This document shows, piece by piece, positions 54,252 to 62,393 of a stretch of DNA of 64,000 bases. Position 1 is the first letter of the stretch, and the number at the start of each line of letters is the position of its first letter. Both the position numbers and the translations under genes were made by a program. The notes below the pieces were generated by a model, which searched no databases, was not told where the DNA came from, and was given only the letters and a program-made list of their open reading frames with translations. Location: contig NZ_BCUT01000005.1 of NCBI RefSeq assembly GCF_001591365.1, forward strand, positions 1 to 64,000. Reading direction: 5' to 3'. This stretch comes from Variovorax paradoxus NBRC 15149 (GTDB taxonomy: Bacteria > Pseudomonadota > Gammaproteobacteria > Burkholderiales > Burkholderiaceae_C).

Positions 54252-54599
54252 TCAAGGGGTCTTTGTATACGCGACGTTCTTCCAGAGCAGATCCGACGAA
54301 CTGATGCCAAGAGCGGAACAGATCTCCTCAAGCCTGACCTCCCAATTATTCAGCTGAGATGCAAAAAACACCTCCGTCGCGTTCGAAGGTCGGCTCTTGT
54401 ACTTGCTGAGAAAAAAGGGAAATCCATCGCTCAACTGAAGGTACGCCACTTCGTGCTCTTCGAGGTCGTCCACCTCTTGGCCAACACTGAAGTCCAGCCG
54501 CGACGCGAGTTCCAGCAAGTTTGCTTGGATCGTCGCAACGTGAGCAACATTGAAGTTGAATGAGACGGGGTTAGCCTGTGAAACTGATGAAGCTGTCAT
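54252..54599 (-). CDS. Hypothetical protein downstream of the Rhs locus
   Basis: The protein has 115 residues (VSFNFNVAHVATIQANLLEL, FPFFLSKYKSRPSNATEVFF). Small, acidic and without a known domain, it lies on the same strand as the Rhs toxin and its likely immunity gene, ~80 bp downstream. It may be an orphan immunity gene, as these often accumulate behind Rhs tips. Confidence 0.6.
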   Translation of the reverse strand: MTASSVSQANPVSFNFNVAHVATIQANLLELASRLDFSVGQEVDDLEEHEVAYLQLSDGFPFFLSKYKSRPSNATEVFFASQLNNWEVRLEEICSALGISSSDLLWKNVAYTKTP

Positions 54600-54682
54600 G
54601 GGGCAGTTTGTGAATTTTCACCCAGCTTGACCACTTTCCCATCGAACGCTTATCCACCTCTGCACACCAATCTCGACCCGGA

Positions 54683-55168
54683 CTATTCCGAGGCAGTCGG
54701 CTTCTGCTTTAAAGAAGCAGCAAGTCGTGCCTCGAAGTCGTTGAGCATGGCTTGAAGCTGAGTCGACTCCGTCGCACCGGGTTCGAGACCCCCGCCGTCG
54801 CTGATGCCCTTGACCAAGTAGTACTCAGTCTCGGAGTGGATTACCCCTCGCTTCAGAATTTGCAGGTACTTCTTCGAGTAGCGCCGCCTGACCTCGCTCA
54901 AGGTGAAGGTGCCAGCGGCTGTGAACTTGGCATCAGCGGCAGCGACTTGTTCCGGCGTCCAGTCTGTGGTGTCTTCAACTATGTCGTTGACTGCCATTTG
55001 CAGACCCTTTTTGGCGTTTGCGAGAGAGGTCGTTTCTATTCGATCCAAGAACTGTGACGGGGAACCGGGCGGCGTCGTCGGATATTTGGGCGCATACCAC
55101 TCAAAGTGGCGATCAAGAAATATTTTGAGCGATTGGTAGTCGTCATTCGAAAGCGACTGCTTAGTCAT
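54683..55168 (-). CDS. Probable immunity protein for the Rhs toxin
   Basis: 161 residues from ATG 55168, which follows the Rhs stop by 10 bp. It is helical and charged (YQSLKIFLDRHFEWYAPKYP, QMAVNDIVEDTTDWTPEQVA) with no known enzyme motif. Position immediately after a polymorphic toxin tip is the standard place for the cognate immunity gene. The function is inferred from context only. Confidence 0.7.
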   Translation of the reverse strand: MTKQSLSNDDYQSLKIFLDRHFEWYAPKYPTTPPGSPSQFLDRIETTSLANAKKGLQMAVNDIVEDTTDWTPEQVAAADAKFTAAGTFTLSEVRRRYSKKYLQILKRGVIHSETEYYLVKGISDGGGLEPGATESTQLQAMLNDFEARLAASLKQKPTASE

Positions 55169-55178
55169 GGATACGCCT

Positions 55179-58100
55179 TCATTGACAAGTGCATCTACCG
55201 GCCGGCACCGGTGTTCCCCATTGAGCATTCGCAGCCGGAATGTATTCAAACCAGCCACGCGGATTTAGTGGGCTGATGCCGTTGATCAAGTTTCTAGAGT
55301 CTCCGCCACTGCTTTTAGCTCCGCCATTGATTTCGATAAGCTGCTGTTCTCGCCCACGAATCGCACTCTTGCTCGGCGAGGACTTGTCCAACACAGGGGG
55401 CTCGAATCCTTCTGCCGTCAGTTCAGGCTCTCCATAGCCGCGCTTTTTCACATTGTTCGCCGGCGTGTCAGTGCCGGAGGTGCGTCCAGAATAGCACTGC
55501 CCCGTGAGTGGATTCCATCGAGTGTAGGTCTCGTAAGTCTTCTCCGAATCGCTGAGAGCTTTGCTGGCGCGACGGGCGAGCTCTCTTAGTCCGTCCGCAG
55601 GAGTCGGAATCGGGATGATCGGGCCGCCCCGTTGGTCTGGGTCATCGACTTGCAACCCAAGCGAATCGGAGTACATCAGTGGATTTCCATCTGCGTAGAC
55701 GCGTCTGTTGAGGCCTCCAGCCAGTCCGATCTTGTCGTTCTGCGTGTACCCCCCGGTTCTTGGGTCATACGTTCGGAACCCGTTGTAGAAGAGCCTGCTC
55801 TCCTCATCCGCATACTGCCCCGGATAGCGTAGGTTGAACTTCACCTCCGAGAGGTTCGTCGTGCCCGGGTTCGCCGTGATGTCGAGGTTGGCGAACCGGT
55901 TCTTCGCGATCGTCGGCTTGTCCTCCCCGAACGCGCTGTAGCTCCACTGCCAGACGGGCTGCCCGTCCGCATTGCTGAGCTTGCGCGGCGTGTTCAGGTG
56001 ATCGCTGTGCACCGCATAGGTGGCGTCGTTGATCACGGCCGCAATCGGCATCGGCCCGTTCGCCGTCGGCAGGTAGATGTAGCTGGCCTGCCCTGCGCTG
56101 TTGGCTCCGCCGCTGCCCGCCTCCGCGATCAGGCTGCCCTGCTCGTCGTAGACATAGGCATAGCCCAGTTGCTCCGCTTGCGTGGTCGCTGGTGACCACA
56201 GCTTGGTGAAGAACGCGATCAGGCTCTGCATGAAGCCCGGGTCGGCTTCGTCGCCCTGCCCGGGCGGGTACAGCGGCTCGGTCTTGAACACTCGCTGGCC
56301 CAGCGCGTTGTGCGCGTAGCGCGTGGTCGGGCTCACGTCGGTGGCGCCGGTGGTAGCCGCGGCCAGGCGGCCCTCGGCGTCGTAGGTGTAGCTCCTGAGG
56401 CCGTCGCTCACGAGGTCGCCGTTGGCGTTGTAGCCGTAGGTGACGCTGGTGGTGCTGGCGCCGTTGATGCTCTGGGTGAAGCCGGTGAGCTGGTTGCTGG
56501 TGGCACCCACGGTGTAGGTGCGGCTGGTACTTTGGGTTCCGAGTACCCGGGTGCTGCTGGAGCGGTTGCCGTTGGCGTCGTAGCCGAAGCCGGCGGTGCT
56601 GCCGGTGGCGCTGAAGCCGGTGATGCGGCCCACGGCGTTGTAGCCGACGGTCCAGGTGATGTTGCTGGCGCCGATGGTGCTGTGGGAGGGGTCGGTGTCG
56701 CCCGGGCCGTAGAGGGTCTGCGTCAGGCTGGTGATGCGCCCGGCGGCGTCGTAGACGTAGCTGCTGAACTCGGTCGCGGTCATGCGGCCCGCGGTGTCGT
56801 AGCTGCGGCTGGCCGCGAGAGCTGGGCTCGCGAAGGCCCAGGTCCAGGCGGTGGGCTGGCCCAGCGGGTTCCAGGCCAAGCCGGCGACCAGCGGGGTGCC
56901 GTTCCAGTTCAGGCCCGTGAGGCGGCCAGTGGCGTCGTAGCTGTGGGTGAGCAGCCCGCCGCCGTTGGGGTAGCCGATGCTCGCCAGGGTGCCGTTCGCG
57001 TTGTAGCTGTAGCTGACCTGCTGCACGCTGCCGTTCGCGAGGGTCTGCTTCTTGAGGGTCACGCGGCCGAATGCATCGCGGATGTACTCGGTGGTGCCAC
57101 TGCGGTCGAGGATCTCCGAGAGATAGCCCCTGCTGTTCGCGCTCAGGTCGTAGCGCAGGGTGGTGGTCTTGCCGTCGGCGAAGACGAGGCTGGTGGGACG
57201 GCCGAGGGCATCGCGCGTGACGGTGGTGGCATGGCCCAGGGCATCGGTGATCTGGCTGGGCAGGCCCAGGCTGTCGTACTGGGTGCTCGCCCCACCCGTA
57301 TCGGCACTGCTCTCGGCCGTCGCGTTCCCTTGGGCGTCGCGCGCGTAGCTGGTGGCCACGCCCTTGAAGTCCTTGGCTTCGGTGACGGCATCGAGGGCGT
57401 TGTACTTGAGGGTGGCGGTGGCGCTGGCTGTATCGGTCATGGCCTTGACGCGGCGCAGGCCGTCCAGGTCGTACTGGGTGCTCTGGTTCAGGCCATTGGT
57501 CTGGGTGATCAGTTCGCCGTTGGCGTCATAGCCGAAGGAGCTGGCCTGATTGGGGCCATCGGTCTGGGCGCTGAGCCGGTTGATGTTGTTGATGGTGCGC
57601 GCGGCGTTCCAGGCGACGTTGCCGGCGCTGTCCTTGATCTGCTCGGCGGTGCGGTTGCCCATGCCGTCCAGGGTGTAGAGCTCAGAATCGCCGCGGTTGT
57701 TGCTCCAGCCGGTCAAGCGGTGGGCGGGGTCATAGGTGTAGGTAAGGACGAGGCCCGTGGGCGAGGACACCGTCTCGACCGTGCCGTAGGGCCTGTAGGT
57801 GAACGAGGTGGTCTGCCCGCCTACGGTCTGGGTGAGCAGGCGGTCGCGCGGGTCGTAGGTGTAGGTGGTGACGAGGCCGTTGGGGGTCGTCGAGCTCGCG
57901 ACGCGGTTGGCGTTGTCGTAGGTGTAGCTGGTGACGTGGCCCAGGGCGTTGGTCGATGTGAGGACATTGCCACGAGGGTCGTAGGTGTAGCTGGTCACCG
58001 CGCCGTTGGGTTCGGTGGCAGTCGCCACCAGTTGCTGGGCGTTGTAGGTCCATTGCCAGAGCTGGGCGGTATTGCTCGTGGTGTCTGTGACGGTCTTGGT

Positions 58101-59807
58101 CAGTGTGTTGCCCACGGCGTCGTAGGTGTAGGCGGTCGTGCGGCCGGATTCGGTCACCAGCACGGGCAGGCTGAAGGCAGCGTGCCATTGGGTCGAGACG
58201 GTCTGCGCTTCGGGGGTGCCGGAGGCACGCGTGACCGAGGTCGGCAGGCGGCGGGCTACATCCCATGTCGTCGTCGTGACCGCGCCATTGAAATCAGTCT
58301 CGCTGGTGATCAGGCCGTTGGCATCCTGCACACGACTGGCGGCGTCTCTCTTGCCTTCGCCTGAGGGCAGCGAGCCGCCCGTGACGGCGAGCTTGCCCAG
58401 CGTAGTGCCATAGCTGTAGTTCCGGCTCGTGCCCAACGGATCGACCACTGTTGCAGACCCTGAGGACGGATAGCTGACTTGATAATCGTCAACAGAGCCC
58501 GCGAGCTGAGTGCTGACCGCGCGGCCCGTGCTGTCGTATGCGAACGTACCCCAGCGACTACCGGACTCATCGAAGATGCCCGTTAGAGCTTGGGGAAACG
58601 AAGCGTTCTCGTAGACGAAATTACGACCCTTGCCATCGGGGTACAGGACCGAGACAAGGCGGCCGGTGCCATCGTATGCATAGGCGATAACGCGCGCATC
58701 TGGCGTTGTCACCGCGGTCAGTTGGCCTGCGCCGTTGTATGCCAGCGCAAGGGTGCGCCCGAAACCGTTCGTGACGGAGGCCAGTTGGCCAGCACCGTTG
58801 TATGTGTAGACAGTGACCCAGCCGTTGCGATCCGCTTCGATCTGCAGTTTGCCGGAGCCGTCGAAGGTCAAGGTGGTGTCGTCATCGGCGCGGTGGTAGG
58901 TCCAAGCGCCAGACGACTGCTGGCTCAAGGTGTCGGCACTGTTGCCGGCGCTCCAGGTGGTGGCGCCAGCAACCTTTCCAAAGGTCCGTACATAGCCTTC
59001 GCCGGTGGCGATGACTACACCCACTGGGATTGTGCTGGGTGTTGCGACCAGCATGGTGCTGAAGTTGTGCGACCAGACTTGGCCAAGCGGATTACCGGTC
59101 CGGGCCGAATCACTCGCCCAATTGCTACTGTAGGTGCGCGTGAAGGACAAGGCCCCAGGTCCGAAGTCGGACCAATCGGTCTCGGAACGATATTTCTCGG
59201 CTGTGGATGGTGAAATGGGATGGCCTTCCGACGCGCCCGCCATGCACATAATTGGTTGAGGGATAGCCGGAACGCACGCAGTGTGGGTTGCATCTTCTTG
59301 GGCGTGTCGATTGCATGCGCAGGTCTGACCAGATAGCGAACTGTTCGCAGGGCAAATCAATGCAGATCGCGATTGAAAAGGCGACTGGGGGTTGTCCGTC
59401 AAAAAGACATCTGGGTTATAGATCGTCTTGCGCTTCCAAGCGCAGGCGCCGACCTCACCATAGAAAGGGGAAAAGTACGGCAGCAGATATGGCTGCTCGT
59501 ACGTGTGTTCATGCGACTCTGAATCAAGGAGTTGCATGTAGTCCGTGCATGAAGCCATCTTGTCCAGCATCCACGCACGATTACCAAGCCGAAACTCCTG
59601 CCCCTGCTGAGCCGGGATGACACTGTGAGCTTGCGCGCCCGTAAGCAGCACAAGTAACGCGAAGATCCAATGTAAGACATGAGTTAGGCGGCACTTAATA
59701 TCGCGATTCCAATGGCTTTTCTGTCGACGAACTTGAACTCCCCGCTCCGGCTTCCACGGAAGTGATGCAAATTCAATTGGCCACTTAGATTTTTTCATCA
59801 CCCTCAT
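55179..59807 (-). CDS. YD-repeat (Rhs) polymorphic toxin with a GIY-YIG/URI-like C-terminal tip
   Basis: 1542 residues from ATG 59807 (GAGGGAGAG ahead of it). A hydrophobic segment (~43-60) suggests export. Dozens of YD repeats (YTYDAVGNTL, TYTYDPRDRLLTQT) form the shell. The Rhs core ends in YNGFRTYDPRTGGYTQNDKI and NPLMYSDSLGLQ. The variable ~130-residue tip has RWNPLTGQCYSGRTSGTDTP and AIRGREQQLIEINGGAKSSG. The YSGRT element is like the first strand of GIY-YIG/URI nucleases, so a DNA-cutting toxin is proposed. The tip has lower GC than the shell. Shell and core are certain; the tip activity is inference. Confidence 0.88.
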   Translation of the reverse strand: MRVMKKSKWPIEFASLPWKPERGVQVRRQKSHWNRDIKCRLTHVLHWIFALLVLLTGAQAHSVIPAQQGQEFRLGNRAWMLDKMASCTDYMQLLDSESHEHTYEQPYLLPYFSPFYGEVGACAWKRKTIYNPDVFLTDNPQSPFQSRSALICPANSSLSGQTCACNRHAQEDATHTACVPAIPQPIMCMAGASEGHPISPSTAEKYRSETDWSDFGPGALSFTRTYSSNWASDSARTGNPLGQVWSHNFSTMLVATPSTIPVGVVIATGEGYVRTFGKVAGATTWSAGNSADTLSQQSSGAWTYHRADDDTTLTFDGSGKLQIEADRNGWVTVYTYNGAGQLASVTNGFGRTLALAYNGAGQLTAVTTPDARVIAYAYDGTGRLVSVLYPDGKGRNFVYENASFPQALTGIFDESGSRWGTFAYDSTGRAVSTQLAGSVDDYQVSYPSSGSATVVDPLGTSRNYSYGTTLGKLAVTGGSLPSGEGKRDAASRVQDANGLITSETDFNGAVTTTTWDVARRLPTSVTRASGTPEAQTVSTQWHAAFSLPVLVTESGRTTAYTYDAVGNTLTKTVTDTTSNTAQLWQWTYNAQQLVATATEPNGAVTSYTYDPRGNVLTSTNALGHVTSYTYDNANRVASSTTPNGLVTTYTYDPRDRLLTQTVGGQTTSFTYRPYGTVETVSSPTGLVLTYTYDPAHRLTGWSNNRGDSELYTLDGMGNRTAEQIKDSAGNVAWNAARTINNINRLSAQTDGPNQASSFGYDANGELITQTNGLNQSTQYDLDGLRRVKAMTDTASATATLKYNALDAVTEAKDFKGVATSYARDAQGNATAESSADTGGASTQYDSLGLPSQITDALGHATTVTRDALGRPTSLVFADGKTTTLRYDLSANSRGYLSEILDRSGTTEYIRDAFGRVTLKKQTLANGSVQQVSYSYNANGTLASIGYPNGGGLLTHSYDATGRLTGLNWNGTPLVAGLAWNPLGQPTAWTWAFASPALAASRSYDTAGRMTATEFSSYVYDAAGRITSLTQTLYGPGDTDPSHSTIGASNITWTVGYNAVGRITGFSATGSTAGFGYDANGNRSSSTRVLGTQSTSRTYTVGATSNQLTGFTQSINGASTTSVTYGYNANGDLVSDGLRSYTYDAEGRLAAATTGATDVSPTTRYAHNALGQRVFKTEPLYPPGQGDEADPGFMQSLIAFFTKLWSPATTQAEQLGYAYVYDEQGSLIAEAGSGGANSAGQASYIYLPTANGPMPIAAVINDATYAVHSDHLNTPRKLSNADGQPVWQWSYSAFGEDKPTIAKNRFANLDITANPGTTNLSEVKFNLRYPGQYADEESRLFYNGFRTYDPRTGGYTQNDKIGLAGGLNRRVYADGNPLMYSDSLGLQVDDPDQRGGPIIPIPTPADGLRELARRASKALSDSEKTYETYTRWNPLTGQCYSGRTSGTDTPANNVKKRGYGEPELTAEGFEPPVLDKSSPSKSAIRGREQQLIEINGGAKSSGGDSRNLINGISPLNPRGWFEYIPAANAQWGTPVPAGRCTCQ

Positions 59808-60384
59808 TGCGCTCTCCCTCACGCTTCTTGATTGCATGTTTGAACACCTACAGCCCAACGATGCGAAGGCCATGGCAGTCAACTTCCTTGAACGGCCGAT
59901 CCCTTCGCGCACTGCCACGTGGCGCAACGTACAAGTTGTTTCAAGATAGCTGAAAAGGCTGGGAGCAAGCAGCAATAGTTCTGCGGCGGAGCAAAGCCAT
60001 CGGCGAACTGAAGATGAAAGTACGCGACACAATGCACGCGGTGTTGTCTGTCAGCGACTGCTTAGGATCCCACGCTACCCGCAAAGAAGCGCGCCGAAAT
60101 CGAAACCCTCAAGAAACCATCTGCCGCTCAGCGAGCCTCGATAGCTGAACTGCGTCGCGCTACGAAGACCGCTGTATGCCCCACCACGACTGATGCGCCG
60201 CACGGTGACGCTGGCCCAAGCGTCGATTCAGCGCATGTCAAGCGACATCAGGAGGTGCCCCTCTTCACTGTACCGGCGCCGACGCACCTCTTGACCGTTT
60301 GCCATCATGTCCATCTATTCCTTCGTGGACAGGATCGTTGCCGCCAGCGCCCGAGCGTTCAAGATGGGGCGGCCAGCCCCTTAC
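59808..60384. other. Gap with decayed sequence before the third regulator copy
   Basis: No intact gene is seen. The stretch around 60080-60180 reads like a helical fragment (IETLKKPSAAQRASIAELRR) but has stops around it. The rest joins directly to the truncated XRE-cupin copy at 60385. Confidence 0.4.
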
Positions 60385-60527
60385 TCCGCTACCGCTATGG
60401 CGGCAGGACTGTGGAGGCGAGGGCAGGGGACTCGCTGCTGTTCGATGCGACCGCACTGCATGGGATCGAGGCCATCCAGACCCAGCCGGTCTCTTACCTG
60501 TCCGTGGTGTTCACGCTGCGAGAGTAG
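60385..60527 (+). pseudogene. 3' fragment of XRE-cupin regulator (copy 3)
   Basis: Only the last ~47 residues are present (YRYGGRTVEARAGDSLLFDA, TQPVSYLSVVFTLRE). They are closer to copy 2 (GGRT) than to copy 1 (GGKS). The following ~80 bp also match copy 2's downstream DNA. The 5' part is missing, replaced by unrelated sequence at the junction ~60384. Confidence 0.85.
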
Positions 60528-60853
60528 GCTGTTCTTGGCGGCACTGCCGTGCAGCGGGGCGACGCGAATGCCCATTCGATGGTCCCCCGATTTCGCTACG
60601 TGCCGTACTAGGCGCGGAGCAATCGCTTGCTCCCTGCGTGAATTGGGAGTCCAACCCGAAGTATTGGTGATGGACGGGGCTCGAGATCGCCCCAAGCCAT
60701 GCGACCTCACGGCGACGCCACTCATTCCCCGGCCTCGGACAATTACAAGGCGTCAATGAGTTACAGTTCCGATACAATTTCTCGAGCAACAGCACACACA
60801 TCAGCGCAGGAAAGGCGCTAACAGCAGCGGCAACAGCTGCGGTGGCGAGACGC

Positions 60854-61912
60854 ATGGGAGCTGCACGAAAAAAGACCAATCGCTTCGTCGGAATGGGCGG
60901 CGTCATGCCGGCCTCTGCGCAAGTCCTGCATTTCGAACCATCGCATTGGGAGCGGCTCATCGAGGCTGCGGTTCGTTTACGCCCGTTGGGAAAAGGTAAG
61001 ACCTACGCTCTTGTGAAGCGCCTCGGTGCAGCGAACGATAAAGGCCGCGATGTCGAGGCACGGCTCGTACCGGAGCGAGAGCCCCGAAAGTGGGACTTGT
61101 ACCAGGCGAAGCACTATGAGAACCCGCTGACGCCGAGCAACATATTTCCGGAGCTGGCAAAGTTCTTCAGGCATCTGGCGGCGGAGACCTACGTTCATCC
61201 CAGGCACTACCTCATCTGCGCCCCCCGCGGTGTGGGTAGCGACCTGTTCGATCTTCTCGCAAAGCCAGACGTCTTCAAGCAGCGCCTCCTCGCTGACTGG
61301 AAGGCGGGCGAGACGGGTCTGCAGAAGCTGAAGGGCGACCTGGCGCCGACAGTTGAAGCAGTCGTTTCGAACTTCGACTTTAAGGACATCCGCGAATGCG
61401 AACTTCGCGACATCCTGGATTGGCACGCGCTAGACCGGTCAGACCACCACAAGCTCTTTGGCATCGTCGCTGAACGAATGGACGACCCACCTGCGCCGTC
61501 AACGCCAACCGCAGATGAGGCCAACTATATCCAGGCTCTGCTGCAGGTGTATTCGGAGTTGAGCGGGAAGACGCTCACGGTCGACGCGTTAATGGCCTCT
61601 CCAGAGTTCCGCGAACACTTCCTTGACCAGCGCACGACCTTTTACTGCGCCGAGGGTTTGAAGACATTCAGCCGTGACCTATACGGTGAGCATGAGTTCT
61701 TCAACCTGCTCGAAATGATCCACACAGGCATTCGCTCATCCGTCAACAGTCCGAGGCACACCAGTGGTCTGGATAGGTTGGAAGCAGGCTTGGCCAGCGC
61801 GCAGGGACTGAAGGTCAACGACAGCGTTCTCTCGCCTCGCCTCCGGCCGGGAGACCTGCCAGGTTCGTGCCACCATCTTGCCAATCAGAAGAAGCTGAAA
61901 TGGGTCAAGTGA
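60854..61912 (+). CDS. ABC three-component system effector: REase-like nuclease plus ABC-3C C-terminal domain
   Basis: About 352 residues. The N-terminal half (~15-130) has a restriction-type nuclease core: RLGAANDKGRDVEARL (Asp) and WDLYQAKHYENPL (QxKxY). The C-terminal ~150 residues (ANYIQALLQVYSELSGKTLT, HLANQKKLKWVK at the end) resemble the ABC-3C C-terminal domain found in conflict systems. The genes for the middle component and the ABC ATPase follow with overlap, giving the complete three-gene set. The start is uncertain (ATG 60854 or GTG 60842). It is probably activated by the ATPase on infection to cut DNA. Confidence 0.82.
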   Translation: MGAARKKTNRFVGMGGVMPASAQVLHFEPSHWERLIEAAVRLRPLGKGKTYALVKRLGAANDKGRDVEARLVPEREPRKWDLYQAKHYENPLTPSNIFPELAKFFRHLAAETYVHPRHYLICAPRGVGSDLFDLLAKPDVFKQRLLADWKAGETGLQKLKGDLAPTVEAVVSNFDFKDIRECELRDILDWHALDRSDHHKLFGIVAERMDDPPAPSTPTADEANYIQALLQVYSELSGKTLTVDALMASPEFREHFLDQRTTFYCAEGLKTFSRDLYGEHEFFNLLEMIHTGIRSSVNSPRHTSGLDRLEAGLASAQGLKVNDSVLSPRLRPGDLPGSCHHLANQKKLKWVK

Positions 61913-62388
61913 AACGCACGCCTCTTCCCGTCTTCAACTCGCCGCTCGAGCTCGGCTTGAGGATGGTGTATCTGCTGCAGGCACTTTCGCCGCAAGGGGC
62001 CGACCTGCAGAAGCTCGTGCTGCTCGACTACGCCGTTGTCTATTCAGCGGACCTCGATGGTCCTTCGAGCCTCCACACGCCCATCCCATTCCGCGGAGCG
62101 GAACTGCTGAGTCGACGGGAGCTCATCGAGCGAGGTCTGCATCTGATGAGCACTCGCGGACTGGTGACTGCTGCGTGGGCTGAAGACGGTATCACCTACT
62201 ACGCTGGCGAGAGCGCTAGGATGTTGACCACGTCTCTCACTTCGCAGTATTTGCGTGATCTGGACCTTCGCTGCCATTGGGCGGCCGAGCACTTTGGTTC
62301 CTCGGACTCCGGCGAGTTGACCGATGAGTTCGCCGCCAGTGGTCACCTTTGGGGCGCTGAGATTGAAGCCGTTGTACGCCACGGTTAA
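61900..62388 (+). CDS. ABC-3C middle component (MC2 type)
   Basis: The protein has 162 residues (VFNSPLELGLRMVYLLQALS, LQKLVLLDYAVVYSADLDGP, SRRELIERGLHLMSTRGLV). This is the hallmark of the ABC-3C middle component: an N-terminal FNSPLELGLRM helix and a winged-helix-like core. The start overlaps the effector stop (ATG 61900; GTG 61909 is an alternative). It links the nuclease effector to the ABC ATPase. Confidence 0.88.
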   Translation: MGQVKRTPLPVFNSPLELGLRMVYLLQALSPQGADLQKLVLLDYAVVYSADLDGPSSLHTPIPFRGAELLSRRELIERGLHLMSTRGLVTAAWAEDGITYYAGESARMLTTSLTSQYLRDLDLRCHWAAEHFGSSDSGELTDEFAASGHLWGAEIEAVVRHG

Positions 62389-62393
62389 GCACA

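Noticed and set aside
56310..58364. 684-codon open frame antisense to the Rhs gene
   Set aside because: Gly/Val/Ala-rich with no motifs. It mirrors the strong codon bias of the YD repeats on the other strand, which explains the missing stops.
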